A stretch of 64,000 bases of DNA from an uncultured Armatimonadota bacterium (GTDB lineage Bacteria; Armatimonadota; Fimbriimonadia; Fimbriimonadales; Fimbriimonadaceae). Made by a program: the position numbers and the translations under genes. The notes below the pieces were generated by a model, which had not been told where the DNA came from, made no database searches, and worked only from the letters and a program-made list of their open reading frames with translations. This document shows positions 14,541 to 23,046 of this stretch, in pieces (the first letter of the stretch is position 1; every line of letters starts with the position of its first letter). The stretch lies in assembly GCA_903927345.1 (NCBI GenBank), contig CAIYMO010000055.1, forward strand, positions 1 through 64,000, written 5' to 3'.

Positions 14541-14878
14541 TTGGTCACCAGTTCTTCCCGAGACATCTCACCGATCAGAGTGATTACGTTGCGGGCAGCG
14601 ACGGCTGATTCCTGAAAGGAGGCAAGATGGCGGAAGGCGGCCTCCGCCTCGGGAATAAACTTCATGCAAGCGACGAGACAGGCATCGGATTCAGAACTGT
14701 CGTTGCGCTTTAAGCGACTCGCATGGCTCGAACAAGCATCGGAGCAGACGCGACCGAGTCTTGCTGCGACCTCCATTCCGCCCATCATTTCTCCCTGGAA
14801 GGCACTCCCGTTACACTCCATTGCACAGGTGTCACAGGCATCGATGCACTTTTCGGATAGGGTTTGGGGGTTTGCCAT
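14537..14878 (-). CDS. Four-helix-bundle copper-binding (Csp/DUF326-like) protein
   Basis: The 113-residue protein shows CIDACDTCAMEC, VCSDACSSHASR and DACLVACMKF, i.e. CxxxCxxCxxxC, CxxxC and CxxxC on successive helices, the pattern of DUF326/Csp-type copper-storage proteins. A Met-rich turn (GEMMGGME) could add ligands. The start at 14878 has a good GGGAGG site 8 bp upstream. No signal peptide. As first gene of the operon with 14148 and 13498, it ties copper (or another thiophilic metal) handling to the BaeRF-like protein. Confidence 0.7.
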   Translation of the reverse strand: MANPQTLSEKCIDACDTCAMECNGSAFQGEMMGGMEVAARLGRVCSDACSSHASRLKRNDSSESDACLVACMKFIPEAEAAFRHLASFQESAVAARNVITLIGEMSREELVTK

Positions 14879-14985
14879 CTCTTGTACCTCCCATGAGCAC
14901 TCGCTCGAGGATTAACACTAGAGTGACAGGCCGAAGGAAGCCTAGCAAGTCAGCAAAAGCTCTGTCGCAGATTCAGTGACAGCGT

Positions 14986-16650
14986 CTAGCGGACGTTGAA
15001 ATACTTTGCTTCGGGATGGTGAACCACGATAGCGCTTGTTGACTGTTCAGGAGTGAGCATAAACTCTTCTGTGAGTCCAATTCCAATGTCCTCTGGTGAG
15101 AGGAGTTCAAATAGCTTCGCCTGATCGTCGAGGTTCGGACAGGCTGGATATCCAAACGAATAGCGAGCGCCGTGGTACTTGGCGCTGAAAAGCAATCGCA
15201 TTTCGTCCGGTTCTTGGTCAGCAATTCTCATTTCAGTGCGAACTTGTCGGTGCCAGTATTCAGCGAGTGCCTCTGCCGTTTCTACACCCATTCCGTGTGT
15301 GAAAAGATAGTCTTGATACTCGCCTTTAGCAAAGAGTTCTCGTTCAAGCTCTGAGATGGCTGCGCCTGCGGTCACGATTTGGAAGCCGACCGTATCAGGC
15401 TGGCTTCCGACGGGCCGGAAGAAGTCTGAGAGGCATAGGCGTCGGCCATCTCGCTGACGCGGGAAGGTGAACCTCAACCGTTCGGTCTTGGCATCATCTT
15501 GGTAGATGATGAGGTCGTTCCCTTCACTGTGGCAAGGGAAGTAACCCCACTTGACCTTGGGCTGCATGACGTTGCCGAGTTCACGGCAGAGACGGTCAAA
15601 TGTTGGGCGAACGTTCGCCTCAAGCCACTCGTTGAACTCAATATTGCCCATCCCATCCTGACGTTTGAACTGCCACTGACCACGGAAGAGAGCGATGGGG
15701 TTGATGTACTTGTAAAGCTCAAAGATATCGAATTTTGTCGCAGCTTTGGCACCGTAGAAAGGAAGTTCGGGGCTCTCGTTAAGAGGCTGAATTTCGGACT
15801 TCGTCCCGTCGAAGGTGTACAGCACGGGATCAAGAGCATCAACCCGGTGAGAGCGAACTCGCTCGGGATAGGACTCGTCTTCGGAAACTTCAACCGGAAC
15901 GCTGGGTCCAATTTCCTCCATCAGTCGCAGACCTTCAAATGCGTCTTGGGCGTAGAACACATTTCCTTGGTAGATCGCCCGAAGGTCCTCTTCGACGTAG
16001 GAACGAGTTAGAGCTGCTCCACCGAGGATCACGGGATACGACGATAGACCCCGATCGTTGAGCTCAATGAGGTTCTCCTTCATGATCAACGTGCTCTTGA
16101 CAAGAAGGCCGCTGAGACCGATTGCTTGACACTTGTGCTGCTGCGCACCTTCAATGATTGCCGAGATAGGTTGCTTAATCCCGATGTTGACGACTCGGTA
16201 ACCGTTGTTCGTCAGAATAATGTCGACCAAGTTCTTGCCAATGTCGTGAACGTCACCAGCAACTGTCGCCAGAAGAATGGAGCCCTTTTCGGACCCCTCT
16301 TCCTTCTCCATGAACTGTTCTAAGTGGCGAACTGCCGCCTTCATCACTTCGGCGCTTTGGAGCACGAATGGGAGCTGCATTTTGCCCGCCCCGAAGAGTT
16401 CGCCTACGGTCTTCATTCCGGCCAGCAGAAGATCGTTGATGATTTGAAGGGGGGTGTAAGTTTCCCTAGCGAGGTCCAACCGGGACTCTAGTCCCTTTTT
16501 AACCCCATCAACGATATGTTTCTGAAGTTGGTCCTCAATCGACAGCCCGTCGAATGAGTTAACCGAAGAATCGGCTAGTTTAACATTCTCGAACCGTTGC
16601 ATGAGCTCGATAAGCGGGTCGTATGTACACGTTCGCTCTGACTCATTCAC
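14986..16650 (-). CDS. metH: Cobalamin-binding and AdoMet-activation part of methionine synthase (truncated MetH)
   Basis: The 554-residue protein matches only the C-terminal half of MetH. Residues about 40-120 form the helical cap of the B12 module (LLLAGMKTVGELFGAGKMQL). Then comes GDVHDIGKNLVDIIL with the cobalt-ligating His, and GLSGLLVKST and ILGGAAL of the cobalamin fold. The C-terminal 300 residues are the AdoMet-dependent reactivation domain (ARYSFGYPACP). The homocysteine-binding and folate-binding modules (some 650 residues in the full enzyme) are absent, and the upstream DNA is too short and divergent to hold them. It must work with partner subunits encoded elsewhere, or have another methyl-transfer role. 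Confidence 0.85.
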   Translation of the reverse strand: MNESERTCTYDPLIELMQRFENVKLADSSVNSFDGLSIEDQLQKHIVDGVKKGLESRLDLARETYTPLQIINDLLLAGMKTVGELFGAGKMQLPFVLQSAEVMKAAVRHLEQFMEKEEGSEKGSILLATVAGDVHDIGKNLVDIILTNNGYRVVNIGIKQPISAIIEGAQQHKCQAIGLSGLLVKSTLIMKENLIELNDRGLSSYPVILGGAALTRSYVEEDLRAIYQGNVFYAQDAFEGLRLMEEIGPSVPVEVSEDESYPERVRSHRVDALDPVLYTFDGTKSEIQPLNESPELPFYGAKAATKFDIFELYKYINPIALFRGQWQFKRQDGMGNIEFNEWLEANVRPTFDRLCRELGNVMQPKVKWGYFPCHSEGNDLIIYQDDAKTERLRFTFPRQRDGRRLCLSDFFRPVGSQPDTVGFQIVTAGAAISELERELFAKGEYQDYLFTHGMGVETAEALAEYWHRQVRTEMRIADQEPDEMRLLFSAKYHGARYSFGYPACPNLDDQAKLFELLSPEDIGIGLTEEFMLTPEQSTSAIVVHHPEAKYFNVR

Positions 16651-16746
16651 AGGTTCAAGGATACCTCTTGCACGTTCCCAGCAAAATTGCGTACACTGCG
16701 CTCATCTGACGGAACGGTTAGACCGGCTCCTTAGGATGAGGGGACT

Positions 16747-17340
16747 ATGAAAAACCTTAACAAAGTGATGATTCTGGGAGTAGCCATGATGGCTGTGTCC
16801 GCTAACGCACAGTTTGGTGCGGGGTCGAAGAAGGACTTCACCATGGAAAATGGTAAGTCGGGTGGGTATTTCACCTACAACCCATTCACCCGAGCTTCGG
16901 GTGGCGGGTCCGATGCCAATGGCTATAGCTTCGCTGTCGAAAAGCTGATTGGAACTAAGGAAAATGCAGAGGCAATTCTTGGTTTCGCATCGGCACGAAT
17001 CGACGGTTCGGCATGGTGGCAGCTCTCCTACCGAATGTACAACAGCGAAGATACGAGCCTTCAGTTCGGACTCTACGGTGGCGACGGCTTCGGTGGAAAG
17101 AACGACTTCAGCCTTACTTACTGGAAGGACCTTCCTTCGCAGGGTGAGGGTGCAATCAGCCTGTCTGCATTCGCAGGACTCTACCGATCTGGATCGGACA
17201 GCAAGACCGACCTCAGTTTCGGTGTAAAGGCTTCCTACCCACTTCAGAATGCGGTCAGCATTGACGCAACGTTCTGGCAACTTCGACGAGCTGGCGATAG
17301 CGGAAACTTCCTCACCGTCGGTGTGGGCTACCGCTTCTAG
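16747..17340 (+). CDS. Secreted beta-barrel-like outer-membrane protein
   Basis: The 197-residue protein has a signal peptide (MKNLNKVMILGVAMMAVSAN, cleavage after AQ) and a body of alternating hydrophobic/aromatic strands with glycine- and aspartate-rich turns, ending in FLTVGVGYRF; a C-terminal Phe is typical of outer-membrane barrels. Eight or so strands can be imagined. No known family recognised. A strong ribosome binding site (GAGGGG) precedes the start and a strong terminator follows, so it is a single, probably highly expressed gene. Confidence 0.65.
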   Translation: MKNLNKVMILGVAMMAVSANAQFGAGSKKDFTMENGKSGGYFTYNPFTRASGGGSDANGYSFAVEKLIGTKENAEAILGFASARIDGSAWWQLSYRMYNSEDTSLQFGLYGGDGFGGKNDFSLTYWKDLPSQGEGAISLSAFAGLYRSGSDSKTDLSFGVKASYPLQNAVSIDATFWQLRRAGDSGNFLTVGVGYRF

Positions 17341-17362
17341 TTTTTAGAAGTGAATTGACTGA

Positions 17363-17400
17363 GACGGGGACCGCAGATGCGGTCCCCGTCTTTTCGTTTT
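17363..17400 (+). terminator. Strong rho-independent terminator
   Basis: GACGGGGACCGC-AGAT-GCGGTCCCCGTC followed by TTTTCGTTTT, directly after the barrel-protein gene; it can also limit readthrough from the left-reading sigma-factor gene only weakly since its tail is on the right. Confidence 0.9.
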
Positions 17401-17408
17401 CTCCTCGA

Positions 17409-17963
17409 TTAGGCGAAAGAGGGTTCGAGATCCTTCTGGAGCATTGCACGAGCTCTGAAGAGCCAACTCTTGATTGTGCCTTCTGGCTTGTGGAGCTGGT
17501 CTGCGATCTCGTTTACATCCATGTGCTCAAAGTGTCGCATCATGATGATCTGTCGGTACCGCCATGGTAGTCGCTTGATCGCCTCCATGATTTGACCGCG
17601 CTGCAAGACACCCTCGGCTCGGTCAGTTGTCTCGCCATTGTCGCTCAGCGAGTACTCGTGGTTTTCGATTGACTCAGTTGCATTTCGTCGCTGCCGAGCA
17701 AGGTCCACGATGCAGTTCATGCAGATTCGTGTGAGCCAAGGTCGTAGCGGCCGACTTGTATCGAAATCTTTCAGGCTGCGGAAGGCCTTTACAAAGGTTT
17801 CTTGAACGACGTCCGCGGCGTCATCCGTGTTGTGCAGCTTCCGAAGGGCTAGTCCGATCAGCATCGGTCGGTAGGTGTCCATCAGCGATTGGAAAGCATC
17901 CGCATTTCCGTTGCGGATTTCCATCACAAGATTCGACTCCCAGGACTGCACGTAGGTGTTCAT
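17409..17963 (-). CDS. ECF-type RNA polymerase sigma factor
   Basis: The 184-residue protein has sigma region 2 (YRPMLIGLALRKLHNTDDAADVV, with QETFVKAFRSL and PWLTRICMNC) and region 4 (LPWRYRQIIMMRHFEHMDVNEIA, then GTIKSWLFRARAML). Length and layout are standard for ECF factors. The ATG at 17963 follows GGGAGAA at good spacing; the TTG at 17978 only contains that site. No anti-sigma gene is next to it, unlike the second ECF factor at 57702, so the control signal is not visible. Confidence 0.9.
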   Translation of the reverse strand: MNTYVQSWESNLVMEIRNGNADAFQSLMDTYRPMLIGLALRKLHNTDDAADVVQETFVKAFRSLKDFDTSRPLRPWLTRICMNCIVDLARQRRNATESIENHEYSLSDNGETTDRAEGVLQRGQIMEAIKRLPWRYRQIIMMRHFEHMDVNEIADQLHKPEGTIKSWLFRARAMLQKDLEPSFA

Positions 17964-18123
17964 TTCTATTTCTCCCAATTCTTGTTGAGCTTTTCTGATT
18001 GCTCGACACTAGATATTATAGAATATTTAAAGTCAACTTTAATAAAATTCAACTTTGCTAGGTCTTTTTCTTCATTAAACATTAACCTAAGGAACAAACC
18101 CAGGTTCAACCGATGATCTCAAC

Positions 18124-18921
18124 ATGGGAGAAATACGGGGGCTCCTCATTAGAGTTTTTACGGGGGTGGCACTTTGTGCGGCAACAGCTACGGCTGTTGA
18201 CCAGACTCTTTTACGAGAGTCGTTCGCACCATTGCCATTGGATTTGGCGATTGACAAGCGCATTGACGCTTATGTCCCGTTCTATCGGCGCATGATGCCA
18301 TTGCTGAAGACCGATGCATCTATTAGTTCAATTGACTTGCGGACACTTGCCGATGATTGGATTCGGGCTACTCAGGACGGAAAGCTGCAGCCCATGCAGG
18401 CAAGTTTCTATGGAGAGAATTTTGGCGACACCCCGAAGGGCCAATTACTGGATGCGACCCTGCGCACCAGCTGGCAGCTCAGTCGGATTGCACAAGTTGA
18501 ACTTGAGAACGGTCTCGTTGACGATGCCGTTGCAGATTCGATACGAGCAACGTCTCTGATCGACTCAGTTCGATTTGCGTCGCCAACTTCTATGACAATG
18601 GCTGCCTCAGTTGTGAGGCTTCCACTAAAAATCGCCTCAGCAAATGTATCGAGGGTCAAGAACCTCCCGCCCCTCTTAGTGAAACAGCTGGAGCTTAGGG
18701 TAGGTGCAAGCGCGCGGTTCAGAGAGATGATGCGGCGCTCCGACCAACTCAAGCTGGTCTACTCGGTGCGGTACGGCGATGAAGATGCGCCCGAAGCTGA
18801 AATTCCAGACTTCAACCACTCAAACACCGATGCGCAACACTTTTACAGCATTGATCGTGAGCAGGCCCTGGAGCAGAACGCAAAGGCCTGTCGGTTTGTG
18901 AATACATCACAAACTCAGTAA
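18124..18921 (+). CDS. Unknown protein with N-terminal membrane anchor or signal
   Basis: The 265-residue protein has a hydrophobic start (IRGLLIRVFTGVALCAATATA) that may be a signal peptide or anchor. The rest is mostly helical, without cysteine clusters or a catalytic motif I recognise (e.g. VELENGLVDDAVADSIRATS). It ends within the convergent McsB-like gene (15-bp overlap). I can propose no function. Confidence 0.6.
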   Translation: MGEIRGLLIRVFTGVALCAATATAVDQTLLRESFAPLPLDLAIDKRIDAYVPFYRRMMPLLKTDASISSIDLRTLADDWIRATQDGKLQPMQASFYGENFGDTPKGQLLDATLRTSWQLSRIAQVELENGLVDDAVADSIRATSLIDSVRFASPTSMTMAASVVRLPLKIASANVSRVKNLPPLLVKQLELRVGASARFREMMRRSDQLKLVYSVRYGDEDAPEAEIPDFNHSNTDAQHFYSIDREQALEQNAKACRFVNTSQTQ

Positions 18922-19842
18922 ATCCCTTAGTGTGTCCGCACGCTTCCCGTCAGCGTACTCTTCGTTTTCATGCATGAGAAGATCCAGGCTGTTCAATGCG
19001 GTGTCAATCCGGGTGAGATCAGAGGGAAAACCTTCAAGCCGAGCGGCCGCCGCCCACCTGAGCCAGCCTAGTATTCGAAACGCATTTGGGAGAGATATTC
19101 TCGGACTTGCTCGAACATATTCGAGTGCTTCCTTAGCCTTCCGTCGTAGCTTAGGCACTTCAAGGCTAGCCCGAGTCTCTCGTTCGCGATCCGTGAGGTA
19201 ATCGATCGCCCCCATGAACTCTCCGAGCGACGCGAGCGTCGTGGAGACCTGGGCAAACGCTCCGATGGGCCTTGATCCTTCGCCGAACAGCCCTCGGACC
19301 GTAATCTTCTTCTCAAGCAACGCATCAAACACTTGCCCCCGTGATTCATCGTGCCCAAGGCCTACGAGATGCATCATGGTCGAATACCTGCGCCCTTCGC
19401 CACAGTTGTAAACCGAACTCGCGAGATAACCCTGCTGAGTTGACTTTGCGAATGTCAGATGCTCTTCCAAGCGCTCAAGGAAGCCTTTGGCAGTTGACTC
19501 AGCACGTTGGATCGAATCGGCTGCATTGACGGCCTGAACGCGGATATGGTCTTCCTCGTTTACCAAAATGCTCACCGTGCGATCCTTTGTATAAAGCACA
19601 GCGCGTCCAGGTAGCGACCATTGAAAGTTTGGCGAGATGAGCCGTTGTGCGAGCAACTTCTCCCGTTCCCGAGCGGTGACCGAGCGGTTGATCACAATGT
19701 TTGGTTCAACCAGCTTGACCGCATTGATAACGCGGTTCATGACCTCGATTGACTCCGTAGAGTCGGCGACAGTGGGGAATCGTTGTCCGGCTAGATTTCG
19801 CATGTAGCGAACCCGGGAAGATAGGGCGACATCGGAGCTCAT
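18907..19842 (-). CDS. McsB-like guanido-kinase homologue lacking the catalytic Cys
   Basis: The 311-residue protein is clearly of the ATP:guanido phosphotransferase family: SSRVRYMRNLAGQRFP at 8-23 (kinases: SSRIRLARNL), SILVNEEDHIRVQ at 91-103, and VRGLFGEGSRPIGAF at 182-196, the McsB-type motif. The catalytic loop, normally GYLTSCPTN.GTG.RAS, reads GYLASSVYNCGEGRRYS (138-154), so the catalytic Cys is Ser143; a Cys sits four residues later. McsB phosphorylates protein arginines to mark them for ClpCP. No mcsA, ctsR or clpC is nearby. It may be a pseudokinase, an altered kinase, or a phospho-arginine binder. Confidence 0.8.
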   Translation of the reverse strand: MSSDVALSSRVRYMRNLAGQRFPTVADSTESIEVMNRVINAVKLVEPNIVINRSVTAREREKLLAQRLISPNFQWSLPGRAVLYTKDRTVSILVNEEDHIRVQAVNAADSIQRAESTAKGFLERLEEHLTFAKSTQQGYLASSVYNCGEGRRYSTMMHLVGLGHDESRGQVFDALLEKKITVRGLFGEGSRPIGAFAQVSTTLASLGEFMGAIDYLTDRERETRASLEVPKLRRKAKEALEYVRASPRISLPNAFRILGWLRWAAAARLEGFPSDLTRIDTALNSLDLLMHENEEYADGKRADTLRDLLSL

Positions 19843-19910
19843 TGTGCGTTTGCCGATTCCATTTGCTGACTCTGGAAGATAGATGTTAGCACCTAGAGTA
19901 AAGTCGAAGG

Positions 19911-21221
19911 GTGTCTGAGCAAGTTGTAAATCCGGGATCCTTCCGAGATCCGTCAGGATTCGTCTACGAAAGTGGGGGCAGGCTCTTCCGCTCTCTAGAC
20001 GAACATAGTTGGGACATGGTCAGATCAGAAGCATGGCAGTCATTTACGGGCAAGCTGGTTGCTTCTCAGAAGCTTGTGCAGTTCACGATTACAGAAGGTG
20101 ACTTCGAACTACACCGCTTACCTTGGATCACTTACCCGTACGAGTGGTCCCCGAGGCAGCTCCGGGCCGCCGCCCTGCTGACTCTCGAGATTCAGATCGC
20201 CGCAATTGATCAGGGATTGAGTCTAAAGGACGCATCTGCGTTTAACGTTCAGTTCGATGCTGCTCGGCCAGTTTTTATTGACCATCTCTCAATCGAACCT
20301 GATCCTGGGACGCCTTGGGTCGCGTATCGTCAGTTCCTTGAACACTTTTTTGCACCGCTTGTGCTTGCCGAATATGTCTCGCCATGCATTCCTTGGGACG
20401 GAGTCACCGGAGTATCAATTCCCACCGCCAGCGCCATCCTGGGAAATCGCGGTCGTTGGAACCTGGCAGTTCAGATTCATATTCACCAACTCGCAAAGCA
20501 CCTAAGACCGGGCGAACCAGGAGCCGCGAAAGCGACCGCTCTACAACCGCTCAGCCAGCGTAAGGCAATTTTGTTACAGCTGCAGGATGCAATCTCCAAA
20601 ATGAACCTTAGCGTTCCTGCGACCAACTGGGAGGACTACTATGCAACGACCAATTATTCCTCCGAGCAAGCTGGCGCGAAAGATCAACTCGTTCGCCAGT
20701 GGCTACAAACGGCCCACCCGAAAAAACTAGTGGACTTGGGGGCGAACACTGGAAAGTTCTCCACCATGGCGAGCGAAGAAGGCATCTCTGTCCTCGCGAT
20801 TGAGTCCGATCTCTCGGTAGTCAACCGGGTCGCTGGAGACCTTAATTGCAACATGATCTGCTCCGACTTGGTTGATCCCGACGGAGGTCGAGGTTGGATG
20901 TCGGAGGAGCGCCTTCCGCTACTAGATCGAGCTAAAGCGGACGGAGTCCTAGCGCTGGCTATTGTTCATCATCTAGTCCTGACCGGGCAGGTTCCATTGC
21001 CGCGGGTAGTCGCCATGATCGCCTCCCTGGCTCCAAAAGCACTCATTGAGTGGATTGAACCCGATGATAGTTACGTGCGACGGCTCATTGGCGGAAGGGA
21101 AGTCGGGCTGCACGCATATGATCGGCCCCTGTTCGAGTCATGCCTGAGTGCGCACTACTCGGAGTTTCGTCCCTTGCCCATTCCAGGGACAAAGCGCGTT
21201 CTGTACGAATGTTCCTGCTAG
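19911..21221 (+). CDS. SAM-dependent methyltransferase with long N-terminal domain
   Basis: The 436-residue protein has a class I methyltransferase fold in the C-terminal half: LVDLGANTGKFSTMA (motif I, about 270-285) and AIESD (acidic end of strand 2), then LALAIVHHLV. The N-terminal 230 residues (DEHSWDMVRSEAW, SAFNVQFDAARPVFIDHLS) resemble the leading region of a group of nodulation/SAM methyltransferase proteins; target unknown. GTG start with TAAAGT 6 bp before it. It is convergent with, and overlaps by 4 bp, the sulfatase-fold gene, and I recall these two types paired in other genomes, perhaps for modification of a surface glycan or lipid. Confidence 0.8.
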   Translation: MSEQVVNPGSFRDPSGFVYESGGRLFRSLDEHSWDMVRSEAWQSFTGKLVASQKLVQFTITEGDFELHRLPWITYPYEWSPRQLRAAALLTLEIQIAAIDQGLSLKDASAFNVQFDAARPVFIDHLSIEPDPGTPWVAYRQFLEHFFAPLVLAEYVSPCIPWDGVTGVSIPTASAILGNRGRWNLAVQIHIHQLAKHLRPGEPGAAKATALQPLSQRKAILLQLQDAISKMNLSVPATNWEDYYATTNYSSEQAGAKDQLVRQWLQTAHPKKLVDLGANTGKFSTMASEEGISVLAIESDLSVVNRVAGDLNCNMICSDLVDPDGGRGWMSEERLPLLDRAKADGVLALAIVHHLVLTGQVPLPRVVAMIASLAPKALIEWIEPDDSYVRRLIGGREVGLHAYDRPLFESCLSAHYSEFRPLPIPGTKRVLYECSC

Positions 21222-22606
21222 GGGTTAGTGCCAACATTGATGATCGCCTTTTCTGTTTGGTTGCTCTGGATCAGAACCTTCATAATTTGGTAGATGTTCT
21301 TAGCGGCTGACTTTTGCGATACCCAAGTCGGCTTTACTCCCGGCCAGAAGACCATGAGCGGAACGCGTTGACTCGGCTCGACACCCCCGGGCGGATTTCT
21401 CCAGCAGTGGTCGGATGTCACTAAGAGTGAGTACGGCTTTTTAGATCGCTCAAGCTTGAGCCGAATCTGTTCAAGCACTTCTCCTGCCCAGTCAACGCTG
21501 TCGTAATAGTTATTGTTTCGGAACGGCTCATGGGGAACCGGGATATGTAGGAATGTAAATCCATCCGGGCTTTGTCCCCACCGGTCGATTTCACTCCGAA
21601 AGTCGTTGACGTTTTCGCGGTGGAACTGTTCGAGACCCGACCTGACAGGAGGGAAATCTGCCTTGATCCCAACAACGCTCAGAGGGTGCTCAACGAGAAG
21701 ATTGGCCATGTGCCAAATCGTCCAACCAAAATCTTGCGGCTCCACAGGATAGGTTTTGACGTGTTCCACTCCGGAGAAGAGACGCTCGTAAGGGTGGTAC
21801 CAACCCAACACTGTGCGCCTCATGCCAGAGGTCTCGGAGAGGAGATCCTTTCGCTGTTGAAAGGGCATTCCTTGTATTCGAATTGCACTGGCCCCGACGG
21901 GCGTCGCTTGATCAACGTCAAGTCCACTGAGGATTCCTGGGATTGCAAAGATCGTGTCCCGCCCTGCCTGACGTGTGTTCGCAAACGTGATTGATTCCTT
22001 TGAAAGGCGTTGGAACGAGTTTGGTCGACGTCCAGTCGGCCATCTCTCCAAGGCGTAGAAAGGATCAAGTTCGTCGAAGACCGCGAGTACCACGTTTCGT
22101 CCCAAAGAATGCTTTACCGTCCGCTTGGAAGTAGCCGAGACGCCGGTTAGTTCTGGAATGTTGTAACGGTGGAGCATTCCACTCACGATGGTTACTCCTC
22201 CAAAGAGAGCCAAGGCTAGGATGCCAAACTCTTCGACTTTGGGCCTCAGCTTGGGGCGGCGGACGAGCAAGAGAGTTGCGGCGAGAACGCCGATCAGTAC
22301 GAGTATGCCAACTGGGGATTTGAAGCTAGTGGTAGTCAGTCCAAAGGCGATGCGAGTTCCATCAAGCGCAATCAAAATGAGAACAGTTGTGATCACGCGC
22401 CGCGGAACTCGTGGCAAGAAGGAACCAGCCACGATGAGTGCGAACAGGATGATTTCAAGCGTTAGTGCCGCAAAGCGCTGTGCATCCGGAGGGGTTTTGA
22501 AGAAGTACGCGTAACCATGATCAATGATTCGGGCCCAGTTTTGAGCCATGAGTAGATGAGCAAGAGCGAAGCTCAACAAGACCCGCTTTTTGTTCCCATT
22601 CCCCAT
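21218..22606 (-). CDS. Membrane-anchored sulfatase/alkaline-phosphatase-fold protein
   Basis: The 462-residue protein begins with four to five membrane spans (residues about 5-155: ALTLEIILFALIVAGSFL, VLILIALDGTRIAFGL, GILVLIGVLAATLLLV, ILALALFGGVTIVSG), followed by an extracytoplasmic domain. NVVLAVFDELDP, ITFANTRQ..RDTIFAIPGIL, FTFLHIPVPHEPF and LLVTSDHCWR are in the order seen in sulfatase/phosphoethanolamine-transferase enzymes (first metal Asp, nucleophile region, HxPH, SDH). The usual Cys or Ser/Thr nucleophile would fall near RDTIF. Substrate unknown, possibly a cell-envelope phosphoester. Confidence 0.75.
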   Translation of the reverse strand: MGNGNKKRVLLSFALAHLLMAQNWARIIDHGYAYFFKTPPDAQRFAALTLEIILFALIVAGSFLPRVPRRVITTVLILIALDGTRIAFGLTTTSFKSPVGILVLIGVLAATLLLVRRPKLRPKVEEFGILALALFGGVTIVSGMLHRYNIPELTGVSATSKRTVKHSLGRNVVLAVFDELDPFYALERWPTGRRPNSFQRLSKESITFANTRQAGRDTIFAIPGILSGLDVDQATPVGASAIRIQGMPFQQRKDLLSETSGMRRTVLGWYHPYERLFSGVEHVKTYPVEPQDFGWTIWHMANLLVEHPLSVVGIKADFPPVRSGLEQFHRENVNDFRSEIDRWGQSPDGFTFLHIPVPHEPFRNNNYYDSVDWAGEVLEQIRLKLERSKKPYSLLVTSDHCWRNPPGGVEPSQRVPLMVFWPGVKPTWVSQKSAAKNIYQIMKVLIQSNQTEKAIINVGTNP

Positions 22607-22612
22607 GTTTTG

Positions 22613-22618
22613 AGTCTA
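22613..22618 (-). promoter_or_regulatory. Leaderless-type -10 box TAGACT
   Basis: On the minus strand TAGACT lies 6 nt before the ATG of the sulfatase-fold gene (22606), with no ribosome binding site between. The same word precedes mfd and the TlpA gene at the same distance. Confidence 0.5.
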
Positions 22619-22684
22619 CTCCCCCCTATTTCCCCCCACCCCTTGACCCGATAAATAGCAGGCGGGTAAATTAAACGCTCCAAT

Positions 22685-22760
<76 letters not shown>

Positions 22761-22773
22761 CAGTTTTAGGTTC

Positions 22774-22800
22774 AAAAAGCTCCTTTAGAGGGGCTTTTTT
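22774..22800 (+). terminator. Terminator after tRNA-Asn
   Basis: AAAAAGCTCC and GGGGCTTTTTT pair around TTTAGA (one G-T pair), ending in a T-run. Confidence 0.8.
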
Positions 22801-23046
22801 GTTGTATGTGGCGGTAGATATGATCGGTTAGGCGCACTTGTTATCGGGGGTTAGGTCTTCGAAGCTGAACTCTATGCTAGAAATGGAGAAGTGAAAGCGC
22901 CGGCTTGCCGGGAGCTAGCTGCCGTGCGTTGGATCCCTGTTCGGAGTCGGTAGAGATCGGCCGACATAAGAAACATTTTCAGCATTCCTCTTTTCGGACT
23001 GCCTTTCTGTCTTTGTCAAGGCGTAAAGTACATGGGGATTATCGCT

